Source: Silene conica | Lineage: Eukaryota; Streptophyta; Magnoliopsida; Caryophyllales; Caryophyllaceae | Reading direction: 5' to 3' | Length of the DNA stretch: 64,000 nucleotides | Assembly: GCA_029255685.2 (NCBI GenBank) | Contig: CM055319.2 | Coordinates: 30,661,568 to 30,725,567, forward strand | Shown here: positions 46,501 to 58,800 of the stretch, piece by piece | Layout: each line of letters starts with the position of its first letter | How positions within the stretch are numbered: the stretch's first letter is position 1 | The notes under the pieces: generated by a model | Databases searched by the model: none | The model's input: only the letters and a program-made list of their open reading frames with translations | What the model was told of the DNA's origin: nothing | Position numbers and translations under genes: made by a program

Positions 46501-47370
46501 TAGTGTATCCTATGATCTCGTGTTAGCAGATGTATTCCATTTATGATAGCTTGTTATGCTAAATAGAGTAGCAAACATCCTTAAATGATGAGGCCAGCAA
46601 GTATTAACTGGTAGAATTCCCTGTCAGTTATGTTATTCCCAATTCAAAAGTTCAAGGAACATAGATGACAGTCAAGTAAGAGCATCCCTATTAATCTGAT
46701 ACACACTAAATTAATGTGAAACATAGCAGTGAAACATAGCAGACTAGCAGTCCCGCAAACCAGCAACAAATATACCATGTACGAACAGTGAAAAAAATAA
46801 AAATATACGGAATAACAAATTTAATTTGCACTAATATTGAATCCAACTTTCTTATCTCTTCACTTTCTTATCTCTTCGGAATCCAACTTTACACTAATAT
46901 TGAATCACAAGACCTTAAAGACTTACAGTGGAATTGAATAAATTAAAACGAAACCCTAATTTGGACAAACCCTAATCATAATATCTAATCAATTTAGATT
47001 TGTTTAATACTTTAAACACAGCAATGATAATGTTATATTTATCGATTAAAACAACAACATCATACATGACCTTAATGCAATTAAATAAGTAAATAGTCAG
47101 ATTTAACTAGTTCAAGAGGAATTAGGAACGAATGGTACCTATTATACTGGAGGCAGATGGACGATGCGACTGCGTCTGGGCAATGGTGGCGGAAGAGCGG
47201 AGAGTGGTGGTGGACGAGTTGCATTTTTCAGGTAGGGATAAACGGGGGTGAAAGAGTGCAGTTGAGTAGTTTAGGTAGGTGAAGAATGAATTAGGGATCG
47301 AGGGATAAGGGATGAAGAGCGAGAGTTCCATTTGTTTTTCTATTTTTTATCTTTTCTAAAAAATCACTTT
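43526..47370. other. CACTA-C right interior with exon-like pieces
   Basis: This 3.8-kb stretch has no transposase. It holds two bHLH exons (44114-44321) and weaker exon-like segments on the minus strand. 46332-46392 reads RYDTDPAAKAAIATVLASKL with acceptor and donor. About 45712-45790 reads LRYAIGGLSGGKSKDSFWCP. 47139-47331 starts with Met, is rich in Ser and Thr like a plastid transit peptide, and ends at a GT donor. Sources other than the bHLH were not recognised. A duplicated phrase CAAAGCTCTTGCTATAGTGTA occurs at 44740 and 44811. Confidence 0.5.
44114..44321 (-). pseudogene. Captured bHLH gene fragment (BIM1/2/3-like)
   Basis: Two minus-strand exons join in phase. 44321-44253 encodes FQMLRGLIPNGGQKRDTSSF plus LLE, after a TTTCAAG acceptor and before a GTACAT donor. 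44186 to about 44114 encodes VIEYVQLLHEKVQKYEGSYQ plus GWAVES. This is helix 1 (end), loop and helix 2 of the bHLH domain followed by the EKVQKYEGSYQGW block of the brassinosteroid-related BIM proteins. The basic DNA-binding region was not found beside it. A product could still dimerise but not bind DNA. The setting inside CACTA-C, with no stop in either exon, indicates transduplication of host exons. Confidence 0.82.
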
Positions 47371-47510
47371 CATATTTGCGGCGTTAATGGAAAAAACGCC
47401 TCATATGTGTTATTTGCGGCGTTTTTTCAAAAAACGCCTCAAATAATTCTTTGTTTTTTGCGGCTGTTTCACAAAAACGCCTCAAATGATGAGCCGCAAA
47501 TGGCTGTTTT
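47371..47510. promoter_or_regulatory. Right subterminal motif array of CACTA-C
   Basis: Repeats of TTTGCGGCGTTTTT and AAAAACGCCTCAAAT lie within 150 bp of the right end, matching the left array at 34376-34618 in inverse orientation. Confidence 0.85.
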
Positions 47511-47520
47511 TCCACTAGTG

Positions 47521-47619
47521 CCATTCCATTTAAAGAGAAAATACAGCTATTATCCTTTATTAAGAATGAAAATCCGTCTTTATCGAGTACGAAAACTGAA
47601 ATAATGTTCTTAGATAAAC
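47521..47619 (-). pseudogene. Copia pol fragment right of CACTA-C
   Basis: The minus strand reads IISVFVLDKDGFSFLIKDN and then SCIFSLNGMA, the segment that in copia pol lies just before the VNGIYVLD-type block found at the other side of CACTA-C (34361). This confirms one copia copy split by CACTA-C. The text stops at about 47619. Confidence 0.8.
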
Positions 47620-47861
47620 ATTGGCGACTGCCTGCCCTTTCAGTCGCCAATTTGGCTACTGCACCTTCAGTCGCCATTTTCCTTCCTATAGCGACTACAT
47701 CTTCAGTCGCCAAATTTGGCGACTGACAACAGTCGCCAATTTTTTTTGGGCGACTAGGGCTTGCGACAGAACTTTGGCGACTGAAGACAGTCGCCAAGTT
47801 ACATTTGGCGACTGTCGTCAGTCGCCAATTTCCGTCGCCTGTTTTATGTATTCTTGTAGTG
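47620..47861. mobile_element. CACTA element B, right terminus
   Basis: About ten TTGGCGACTG/CAGTCGCCAA motifs occur in both orientations, ending with TGTATTCTTGTAGTG. It pairs with 29751. It starts abruptly inside copia sequence with no terminus of its own, so only the last 242 bp of CACTA-B survive on this side. Confidence 0.8.
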
Positions 47862-49141
47862 TTTTTCTCTTTCTATCCATACCAACTTCATAAGACAAGG
47901 AATCAACCCAAAAACTGTTACAATATAATGAATACCACTAAAACTACTAAACTAGCTTGACAAAAATAGGCTCAGTTTATGGATTGTAGCTAAATGGTCA
48001 AGTGACAATTTATGGCTAATGTGAAGTTCAATAGGTAAGATAAATAAAACCACCCTCGTATAAAACAATCTAGAACAAATCTAGCCCTCTACGAACCTAA
48101 AACTCAATCACTTAGATATGATTCTCGAGGGTATGAATGACAAACATTCTTGTTATTGCAATCGCATACTATTGTTACCAATAAGTTTCGGGCTTGTGCG
48201 ACGGTCTTAAGCAAGTCATCGTCACAAAGACGAATATCTTCACAAAAACGCAATAAGGTTAACATTTCACAAAGACGTATTTAGACTGACATCATCACAC
48301 ATCGCCAAAATGCTTTAATATTATAAACGATTAATAAGAACTAACCTTATTAAAAGAATAATTCTGAGCCACAATCAGATGCAATACTGTAAGGATTCAA
48401 AGAATGAAAAATTCAAGCAAAACAATATCATACACTTCTTATGAACTAATCATATGCATATACCATGAGAGGAGAAATGGGCAATAGCCGTTTAATTCAA
48501 AAAATATATATGAACTAACCATATTCTAGCTAGCATTCTAATATGTTACGTAGCATATTAAAATACGGAAAAATGAATAAATGGTAGGAGCCGTAGCAAA
48601 AACACATTTGCTCGAATACCACTGTTGGAAAATAAGGACATACCTTTATGCGGAAGCGATCAAATCATTGTGTTGTTAACTGCCCACTACCGTATATTGT
48701 ACCTCCGGCGGCTACTAGAGTCCCGGAATATTTCCACTCCCCAAATCACAAGTCTCGTAACGATGGTAGACTTAGCCTCTAGAGATTGTATCTTTGTGTG
48801 TGTATTATATGTTGTATTATTCTACGTTAATACAATTTTCCTTTATTTGTATATACGTATAAATCCTCATATGTGAGTTACAAGAAGCAAATAAATCACA
48901 TTAACTTAGCTAATTGAATGGGATTTATTAGCATGTTAATTAGAGCACTGAAGTGCAGTTGAATGTGACATTTATATGGCCGTTATGAAATTCAATACAA
49001 AAACCCCTAAAAGAATTCACATTCATAACCGAGTAATTTGGTGAAATTTGATTAATTTTGATGAGAAAATGAGAAAATTTGTCTTTTATTTTTTAGAAGG
49101 GCAAGGTAAGAAAACTAGGAAAGATTATTTAAAAAATTATA
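47862..49141. other. Flank between TE nest and host gene, with an LTR-end signature
   Basis: There are no credible ORFs. At 48612-48624 the minus strand reads GTGGTATTCGAGC, close to a Met-tRNA primer site. It follows the LTR-like end ATTTTCCAACA (complement of 48625 onward, TGTTGGAAAATAAGG). This looks like the 5' LTR end of a minus-strand copia element, but its text does not match the LTR at 29828. The LTR's other end was not found. Confidence 0.4.
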
Positions 49142-49410
49142 CTTCCTTCATTAAAATCCAAAGTGTATATATACTTTTTGCACTAATATTAAGAAAAATG
49201 TTAAAAAATCATTAAAAGTACAATAGGAGTTGTGTTAAATGTTTTTTTTATTAATTTAAAAGTGTGATGGTTGATTAATGACAATTTATGTAAATAAAAG
49301 TTGTCAATATGAACACTTTAATCATTTTCTTTGCTTTATTAGAAAAGTAGTAGTTTGGATATGAATAGATTAAAAAGAAATATGTATAGTTTGAATATAA
49401 ATGAAGGAAG
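49142..49410. mobile_element. Stowaway-like MITE
   Basis: The 269-bp element starts CTTCCTTCATTAAAATCC and ends TATAAATGAAGGAAG, a terminal inverted repeat of about 15-20 bp, flanked by TA on both sides (49140-49141, 49411-49412). It is AT-rich and noncoding and lies about 440 bp downstream of the hydrolase stop codon. Confidence 0.75.
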
Positions 49411-49850
49411 TACTTAGTACGAAAGAATAATGATTTTTTTTTTCCAAGGTGGGGAGCTTTTTAACATGAAGCAATTAGAAAGCCACAAATGAATCACAAC
49501 ATTTTCCCGCAACTGTAGACTACTCGCAAATTCGCAATCACCAATTGGCGTTACTCCAAGCCTTTGGCAAGCTCCTAAGAACGCCGCACTATTTCCGAAA
49601 ACAACTTTTATTTCAGGTTAGGAATACATTCAAAGATGAGTATAAGACATTAGATATACAAATTCATTATACACATACAATCTCACACTAATGAAATCAC
49701 ACAGAAATGATTAGTGAAATCACAATGAACAACTTGACAAGTCGGAATTCTTCACATATCAGACTGGAAATGTACTGTGAGGAGATTGTAGTTCCCCAGA
49801 AAAAGAGTTCTGGCAAGAGGGGGACAACAGATTAGGGTTATAATGCAGCA

Positions 49851-52800
49851 TCATTGAGATAATCTCGATAGAGTTAGCTGGAGCTTTGATATAGTCAGAT
49901 CGACGTCTCCAAAACCATCCATGACAGAAACTGTGGCTGGAAACTCTGCTCTTGAAGTCATGCTGATAAACACAGCAGAAAAATTAAAGTCCGGCACCAA
50001 AATGTAACAAAGAGTACACATAATTGTCTCTTCATTTTTTTTCGGACGTGCTTTTTCACATACGGATTTACTCTTTTACATACGACTTTTACAATATTAC
50101 CCTTGTCATTTTTTCAATCTCTCAACCAATTAATTTTTTCTTTCCTTCTCTCACCATCACCATCACCATCACCATCACCATCACCATTTACCATTTACCA
50201 TCTCTTTACAATAATAAACTAAAAATCAAACTATTCAATCAATAAATAAAAAACTAAAAAATAAATAAAATAACAAATTATTACTCCCAGATTCCCTTCC
50301 CCACCACTACCCTAATTAATTAATATTAAAAAAAAAGCAACTCAATTAATACAAAAAAACCAGAACCTGTACTCCCTTCCCTACGACCCCGCCGCCACCA
50401 CCACCACCACCACTCCCACCATGTCCCAGCCTACAACCAACCCAACCACCCTCCAGCCGCTCTCACCCAGTCTCTTCCCCCGACAACCCGACGCCATCCC
50501 AAACACACCCCCAGTCGTCCTCCGTCGCCAACACAGCACCCTTCCGCCTCATTAACGACCGCCATAATAGGACCATCGTGACCGGCTCACTGCACCGTCC
50601 CGGCGTCCCTTACCCATTGCGTATACCTAGAATAACCATCAACCACCTGCTTTTAACCACCTACAAACTAACCATAATTAATAGTAATTATTAAGTATGT
50701 TAATTTTAGTAACCTAATACCTTAAATAAAATGTTTAATAATTGCTAAAAACCAAAATTAATTAGTTAATTGCAGGATTAAAGTTCATTGGGTAAGTTTT
50801 TAGAGTAATTAGATTCAATATTTGGGAAAAATGTATATAAGAGAGTTAATTTGATTATGTTTAGCAAATGGGTGGAAAAAGGGTATGATAGGGAAATTTT
50901 ATGGAAAAACGTATGTGAAAGAGTAAAGTTCATATGTGAAAAAGTAACTTCGTTTTTTTTTCGGGTGAAAGGCAAGAATTTCCATTAAGCTCCAATGCAT
51001 GCAACAAATAATCGGCTCATGAGTACCACTAATACAGCTTAATGTGGTGGTAGAAGATCACAAGCCAAAGATAATTCGAGACGAAGACCTCATGTTTGAG
51101 CCTTACAAACGCGTTACCACTAATACGAGCTTAATGTGGCGGTAGACGATCACAAGCCAAAGTATAATTCTAGACGATGGCCTTATGTTCGAGCCTTACA
51201 AACGCGTTTTTGTCGATTTATTTTACTTTATCTTGTAAGTTTCCATTTACATCCTCTATTTCACTTCCTCAAAATTCCATTATACATTTAGTCGAATGAC
51301 AAGTGAAATTTTCGTCTAGATATGCATCAAACTACTACTTCATTATACTCCGAATTTTTTATATCATGAGCTCATTCTTCACACAAGAGAAAAATGACCA
51401 AAAGACAACTCTACCATTTACCCATAATCGACTCATTTCCCTACATTTTGCCTCAGAAACCCACCTTCCCTCCAGCATCGAACAACAATTACACAAACAC
51501 AAACATCAACAGTTCAACACCAACACCACATTTACCCATCCCTCCGAAGAGGAAAAGGAAGATGTCACTGCGGTGGCAGGCGGCGGGAGATCGACGCCTA
51601 TGGTGGAGGAGACAAGTGGAGGTGGTGAGGCGGTGCGAGGATGTTGAGGAGATGGAGGAGTGTTGGTCGAAGAGTTTCAGGGAGTTGGGGATTGTCGGAG
51701 AACAATGGTATTACGGCAAGAGTGGTTGCCTAAGGAAGACGTGGTCAGGGAATTACAGGGAGCTAGGGTTTGTAAAGGAGGAAGGGGCAAGGGAAGTGGT
51801 TTCTGCGGTGTTGATTGTTGACGGGAAGGGGAGAGGGAAGATTCACATTCGGAGTTACTCTTGCGCTTGCGGCGTTCAGTGGTACACTGGTACTCATTGT
51901 CGACAGCAAAGGAAAGGGAGGAGAGTGTTGACATGGTGGTGGCCTGATGGGGGTGGAAAGGATCTATGTTAGAGAGGAAGGGAAAAGGTTGGTGAGTAAG
52001 GGTGTTCATATGTTAAAAAGGAACCAAAAAGGCATGTGCATGTTTAGGTTCGTTTAATCGAACCGTTTTGACAAAGCGGTTCGTTGAATCAAACTATTAT
52101 TTATGACAAAGAAATGGTACGTTTTGGTTCGTAATTTTAGAAAACGGTTAACCAAACCTAACCATTATACTAAAAATAAAGGAAAAAATTTGAAAATAGT
52201 ATAGAATCTCTCGTTCGTTAAAATTTTAGTGCACCCAAACTCAAAACACTTAAAATTGATTGCTACCAAAATTTATCAAATAAAATCCAATGTAAGGCAT
52301 AATGAGTGACGAAAAATTGAAAATTTAATTAGATCACTACAAAAAAAAAAAACCAAAAAAAAAAAAGGAAATCGAAAAAGATGAAATGAAAAAGCATATA
52401 ACATATAAGATGAATTGCATTGATAATTTTTCCTTTCCTTTTCCATGATAATAATAGTATTTCATTAACATGCAACTTAGAGCAACTCATCTCAGAGACC
52501 GTCTCACGGTAAGATAATGTGATGCATAGCATATAACACACTAGAAACTAATAAAAAGGAAAACGAAAAAGATGAAATGAAAAGGCAACAGCCAATTATA
52601 AGTAAGATCTCACGATAAGCTTGTCGTGGGACCATCTCATATAACAATTAATGATTCCAAGTAGCATTCACGAACATTTCCAAGAAAAATAGCTATTTTG
52701 AAAGCACCTTCACAGAGAAATAGATGCTCAAAGATAAGTGGCAAGCCTAACTAAGATAAGACCAAGCAAAATTTAGTTTGTTGATTCACATGTCAGAACA

Positions 52801-55800
52801 TAGGAAGAGAGACTTCTAGCAGAGGATTCAAAAGATACCTGCTCCTGAGGACAACACATGGCATGCCTATAATCTCTGCAGCAGCAATTGCAGATTGACT
52901 TGCAGCCACCAGGACACAGTTGCGAACAGAAGCCTCCGCGTTTTCTGCCCCTGTTCTCAGAGCAACCACAGTCTCTCGAATACTGGTAGGAGTCATTATG
53001 TCAGATTGCAAACCAAACTGCAGAAAAAAAGGATAGTAGCTACAATAACATATAACAATACTACTTCATCTGAGTTTTGTGGAGCTCCTTTGAATCATAC
53101 AACACATGAAGGGATAGAAGAACAAATAATTGAATCATAGATGTTGGCTTCACTCTGGTGGATCCAACATAATTGAATCTATGAGTTGCTAAAGTTCAGA
53201 AATCTCACTTCCATCCCCTACATTCTCTACATTCTGGACGTACCTAATGCCATCCTTCACCACATTTAAGTTTGCCTGTAAATACGGTGGTAGTGTTCCG
53301 GCTCTTGCTAACTTGGACTTGTAAATATGTGGCATCTTATACTAATTGTGTCCTCTGAGTTTTAATATCTCTAGCATACAAGCATGCCATGTAATGAACA
53401 CATAATTTAGCTTTATAATTTCAAGATTGTTAAGCAATAACTACTGCTTCCACCAACTCATCTAACTTCTAAGAGTTACTGGGTGTCTTTAATGATTGAA
53501 TTGCCCTAAAAAATTCCCAATACAAGACATTCATGTCTAGTGAATTTGGGGGATGTTGTACTAGCTGTATATTCCACCCATCAACTATTCCACCCATCAG
53601 TAGTTGTTGCTTCTCTAAATTCTACATCTGAGTTCTTGATGTGTGGGCGTGCATTGTCTTGTTGAATAAAAATGGTTTTAGTTGCATTCTCTGGCCACTT
53701 TCGCTTGATTGACCTTCCTTCATATCATATCCTTCACCACTTGCTTAATAATTGATTAAATTGGTTTTGTTTCCCTCGTTCCTGCATCCCTGTTTTTTGA
53801 ATTTATTTTTGTTGGTTCCAAGCATACAAATGGCCATATTTCAATCTTGCCATTAAATATGACTTCATTATTTGCATAAAAATGCGGTCTCCCGACACCA
53901 CACATAAACATGATTTTACCTATGAATGTTTTTGACTCAACACTTCTATAAGGATCTGGTTCATTTGGTTCATTTGGTTCATTTGAGACCAGTAGTACCT
54001 TTGACCAGCTTTAGTTATGTAAAACCATTTTTCATCAATGTATATATCATTTCTTTGATCTTTAAAGTTTAAAGATGACTTTAATGTAAATATGATCATA
54101 ACATAACTGCGAAAGACAAAAAGTTAACCTATAGAGTTTATTTATTTTTAAGTGTCAAACCTGGTTTTAGTGAATTGGTATGACTCCTGATAACTTTGTT
54201 AGTTACCCATTTGGATACCAATGATTGACTACTGTTCATAGCAACAGCCAGCAGCCACCCTTAGTTCAGTGGTTTTTTACCCCAATCAACGTTTTTGAAC
54301 TTCTCTTAATCAAAAACAATCTTTGGTCTACCCGTCTTGTCTTCCTTTTATCTTGCTTATGACACTAATCACTTCCCCTGCATCTCTTTGTTATCTTGCT
54401 TTTTGCCATACATATGTGATTGTTTTCCTTGTAACTCTGAATTGTACAACCAGACATTGAACCCTTTGGTCGTTTACCATTCTTGCACTTTTCAAGTAGA
54501 ATTTGAACAATTTTTTGCCTCTCTAAGTTACCCAGGTTCCTGGTTTTATACATTTGTGTATTTAATGGGATTTGCCAGTTTGCATAAGATTAGTGTTGAT
54601 TGTATTTAATGAATTTTGGTTATTTTTGTTTGGGGATATTCTATGGTGTACCCTCGAGTTTTTCAATTTTCTACGTTGTACCCTTACATTTTTTAAATTC
54701 TATGGTATGCCCTTAAACTCTATACATTAGTCTATACAATGACCTTATTTAATGGTTTTGCTAGCTTAATTTCTTAATTTATCTATTAAATCGTCTATTT
54801 AACATTTTAATTAGTCGACAACCTTTTCATTTACTTAATAGTTCGCCGAATTACCATTAACCAACCAAATAGTATACAAATTTAACTCAATTTCATCAAA
54901 TTGCTATTATTTTTTCATGCTTCATAACATATGTTTTTTAATAGAAGTTTATGCTCATTTAAAGCTATTTGTGATACTTTCTATATAGAATGATGATACC
55001 ACATTAATAAGTTAAAATAAATGTCAAATTATGACTTTTTATAGTAATAGTGTCAATGAAAATTTGAAGGAGGTCATTATGGAGAATAAGTAAGAAGTTT
55101 AAGGGTATACCCTAGAAATTATAAAATGTAGGGGTACAACATAGAAAACCGAAAAGCACGAGGGTACACCGTAGAATATCCCTTTTGTTTGTTTGCCTAT
55201 AAATGAATAATTTGAAACAGCTAACCCATATATACTTCTAAAGTCTAAACATTGAATATTTGAACTGTGCACAAACTAATGGATGTTGGCGCAAATTTAA
55301 TTTAGTTGAAAATTTGGAAATGCTGCAAAAATAAAAATTTGGTGCCAATTTTAAATTTAATGCACAACATGTGTATCTTCTTGATCTTTACCGTACAGAA
55401 GCAATGAAGAATGACCCCACATGCAAATCTAATTTTTTCTTTTTTTTAATTTTCAGATTTTTAGTTTTAATGCAAGGGTATGTAATTTCAGATTTTAGAT
55501 TTCAATGTAAGGGTTTGTAATGGTTTGTAATTTCAGAATTTAAGCTACGAGTATGTAATTACAGACATATTTATGAAGATCTCGAAAATCTAGAAATGAC
55601 ATCAATGGTATTTTCCAGAGTTCTGGAAATGAAGGGTAATGTTTGAGTGTTTTCTGGGAAATAATGTTGTTTTCCAGAATTCAGGAAATCAATCTTTATG
55701 TTTTTTGTTTTCTAGAAAGGTAATGGTTTCAGATTAATTTTTGGAGGGAAAGATTGAGTATAATCAGTTCAGCTTTACCCTACTTTAATTAATCATACTT

Positions 55801-58800
55801 TCTCTCTCCAATCTTATACCCTTACTTGTCCTTTTTTCCCACTTTCAATACTTTCCTTAATTCTTGTAGCCCAAACAAAAGGGACAATACAGAAAATAGG
55901 AGGGATTAATATTTATAAGCAAGTAATTACTTACATAGCAAAAAATACTACAAAAACAACTAACAAAATATTATCATTTTCAATCATTAGCACGTATTAT
56001 TTTCAGTCAAAAACAAGCCCTCTTGTACATGTTCTTTATGAGCTCAATATATGTATAATTCATAAACCAAAAATAATAAACCTATGCTAACTTGTTAATG
56101 ATTAATAAAATTATACATACAAGTGGGTGTAGTTTGTTTCCGAGATTGTGAACAAATTTGTTTCGAGGATGTTGGCTAAAGGTGGTTATGAAAGCATGCG
56201 TTTGTTTCGTGTGTGGTGATGGGTATGTAATCGGAAATAATACCGGGGTATGTGGTTGGAACTTGACTCCTCATAGTGTTTTTGGGAAGTATGAGGTTGA
56301 AACCTAATCAAAGTTGAAGAAATTTAAAATTTACTATTATAAATAATTAATTTTAACATTATAAAATCATGTAAATGAAGATTTAATCAAATATTTTATA
56401 AAAGATCATTTATAATATGCCATAATTTTTTTCACCTTTTTAAAATTTAATAGACATTGGTATCAGTTTCATATCTACCCTCCTATTTGAGTATTTGGGT
56501 ATGAGAAACCAATACATTATGGGTTTGAGTTATGCGTATATAACCTCATTTTTTTTCAAACACTTGGTATGGGTTTGACTCATTCCAAGCTCATATCTCA
56601 TACCTTTTATTGGATGAACTAAACACTCTTGCATTGAATATTGTACATAGCTTGGGTGGGATGATTTAGGCATGACATGTAAAAGGTTTTCCCGTGCAAT
56701 GAATGAAGGGGACTGTGTGAAAAGAGGAATGAGATGGAGAGGTCGTGAAGATCAGATATAAAAAGCAAACAGATATTTCATGACCATATGTAGACATGTC
56801 AAACAGGTTGCTTGGTTTGGCTTGGGTTTTGACCCCAAATTAATGGGTCATTGGTCAAGATTTACGGGTCTTGATCCTGGAAAAAGCAAGTCGACTCAGA
56901 TTATCTGACATGCCTAATGTCCAAATGAGAACATTCACTCAGAGTATTGGTGATTTGGTTCCACGGAGTTCTAGCTACACTATCTTGTTCCCAATGAATC
57001 CAGATAATTAGAAAAGTGGTTTACAGATCACCTTCTCCCTAGTTTTACCAGGATTTTGACAATTATCCACATGCACATGGATGATAAAGTAAGTTAGGGT
57101 TAAAAGTGGTTTGTTTTGACAGAATACTACAGCATAGTTTAGAGAAACAAGAAGAGGCATTCAGGATTAATCACTCAGAAACTTTGAACAGCACCCTTAA
57201 CCAAACTCTCAGAGTGCTCGGCTGCCTATGAATCAAAAGAGATTGATATCCTCTATATCTCTTTCCAAATTCTATTCGTAGGAAGCATCACGCTTGAGCA
57301 GCTCCAACTTTTTACGTTCCAGAAGACCAGAATATGAGTATACATTCAGATAAATTCTTATGCTTTATTAGACGAAACTCACTTATAGTCAATGAATTTG
57401 CTAGCTTACAACCTACCTTTATTTGACGACAAAGCGTATTTCATGGCTGCTTTGTAAAAGTCTTTAGAGTTACCACATCCACATTTTAGGGTGTATTGGC
57501 CACATTTCACAAAATAAAGAAGATTGGCCGCAAGGGTTGATTCTCTCAGAGCTAAACTGATACGTAATATCATGGATCATTTTAATTGACAATGGCATGA
57601 AATGTAATCTTAAAAAAAACCCTAATACTTCAGCCGGCCAAATATTGAGTTGTACGAGAATAGACTTTTAAGAAGTGGAAGATCTGAAAAACCTTTCAGG
57701 TGTGCCAGTATTAATGTCCACCCGCAGCTTGAGCATGGAAGCCACTTCATTGGCTATCTTTTGTCTCTCCGTAGCAACTGTTGCAATAGCCATAATCTTT
57801 CAGCACAGGAGCTTTAACTTATGTTGGTGATGGTGAGTAATAAAAGATAAATGAACAATACCTGCTCTACTTGCTTCATTCGCAAGTTCCTCTTCTGGGC
57901 CCGAGGACTTCTGAAGTCCAAGCACAAGCTTGCCATAAAAACTCTTCTCTACATCTTCTTTACCAATCACCTTCAGTTTTGACATCCGTTCATGCCCAAG
58001 CTTCTCAACAATTGCTCTAAATGGTTGGCCAAACTCAGAGAGGTCACCAATATAAGCAGCAAAATTTATGGTACAAAAGAAACGTATCAGTTATACACTC
58101 CCTCCATTTCTTCGTTTCTTCCCGTTTGATTAGTTAAATAATGAAATAGTGTAGTATATTTGGGTAAAGTAGTGAAATAGTACAATGTTGGTAATTTAAG
58201 TGTAATTAGCGGTTCATCTTGGCATATTTAAGTTTGGTTCTTAGATGGGTAATTTCTAAATAATATAATGTGAGTTCGGGAAGTACGGTGTGTACGCTTA
58301 CATAATTATTATGGAATTACGGTATAGTTTTTCATTCGAATAACTATGACGGGGTTGAATGTGGTTGAATTTATGAAGAGTTACAACTCTTCAGAAATAC
58401 ATTCTCCCATTTTCCCTTCTATATTTATATAAATAGACATGGGAATGTGAAGATTGAAATATAGAAAAAGAAAACTCATCTTCTTCATCATAGAAGAACA
58501 TAACAATCTACACAAAATACTTCTGAATTACTTCTCTGATTTTTGGTTTGTGTTCAAAATCAGAGAGACACCCGTCTTATCTCAATAGGAAATTCGGATT
58601 AACCCAGGTACAATAAGGGTCGAATTGTTCTATTAGAAAAGCGAAGTCGATTCGGTGTGGTTAATTATTGTCAATTCTTATTTCGTGCATACCCAATATC
58701 TAACATACAACGCAAGTGGGTTAAATGCGTAATATATTGAAATAGTACAATACAACTGGGTTAAGTAGTGGCAGCAAATGTAAATAAGGGTGAAAACTAG

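Larger units (their letters stand above)
34362..47520. mobile_element. CACTA-type element C carrying host gene pieces
   Basis: The termini are CACTAGTAGAAAAA and TTTTTCCACTAGTG, flanked by a perfect CCA duplication (34359-34361, 47521-47523). Both subterminal regions are full of TTTGAGGCG/AACGCCGCAAAT motifs. Without the Athila-2 insertion the element is about 5.1 kb. No transposase is seen, so it is non-autonomous. Its right part holds exon-like pieces, including two exons of a bHLH gene, as in elements that transduplicate host genes. It splits the copia integrase. Confidence 0.9.
29828..47619 (-). mobile_element. Ty1/copia element inserted in CACTA-B, lacking its 5' part
   Basis: The left (3') LTR runs 29828-30812 (TGTGGAAAAATATC...GCTTCAACA), followed on the minus strand by pol from RNase H to integrase (31593-34361). 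After CACTA-C, a short pol piece continues at 47521-47619. The protease, gag and right LTR expected next are missing; CACTA-B terminal DNA starts abruptly at about 47620. A deletion that removed the copia 5' part together with the middle of CACTA-B is the simplest reading. Confidence 0.75.

Noticed and set aside
29748-47864. Exact target-site duplication for CACTA-B
   Set aside because: The flanks are GTT and TTT. One mismatch in three bases gives no support, so the pairing of ends rests on terminal similarity only.
51394-51972. 192-codon plus-strand ORF with a WYTGTHC-like segment
   Set aside because: It lies in an intron on the opposite strand, is interrupted in homologous-looking overlap with a minus-strand frame, and shows no family I recognise. 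Possibly captured DNA, but not supportable as a gene.
53017-53023. CTGCAG acceptor giving a longer exon (FGLQSDIMTPTS...)
   Set aside because: It is open in frame, but its phase does not fit the preceding exon (57777-57693), whereas the TACCAG acceptor at 52983 restores phase and family alignment.
56130-56640. Possible Tourist-like element in the hydrolase intron
   Set aside because: Candidate ends (GTTTGTTTC-like and GAACTAAACAC) pair poorly and no target duplication was found.
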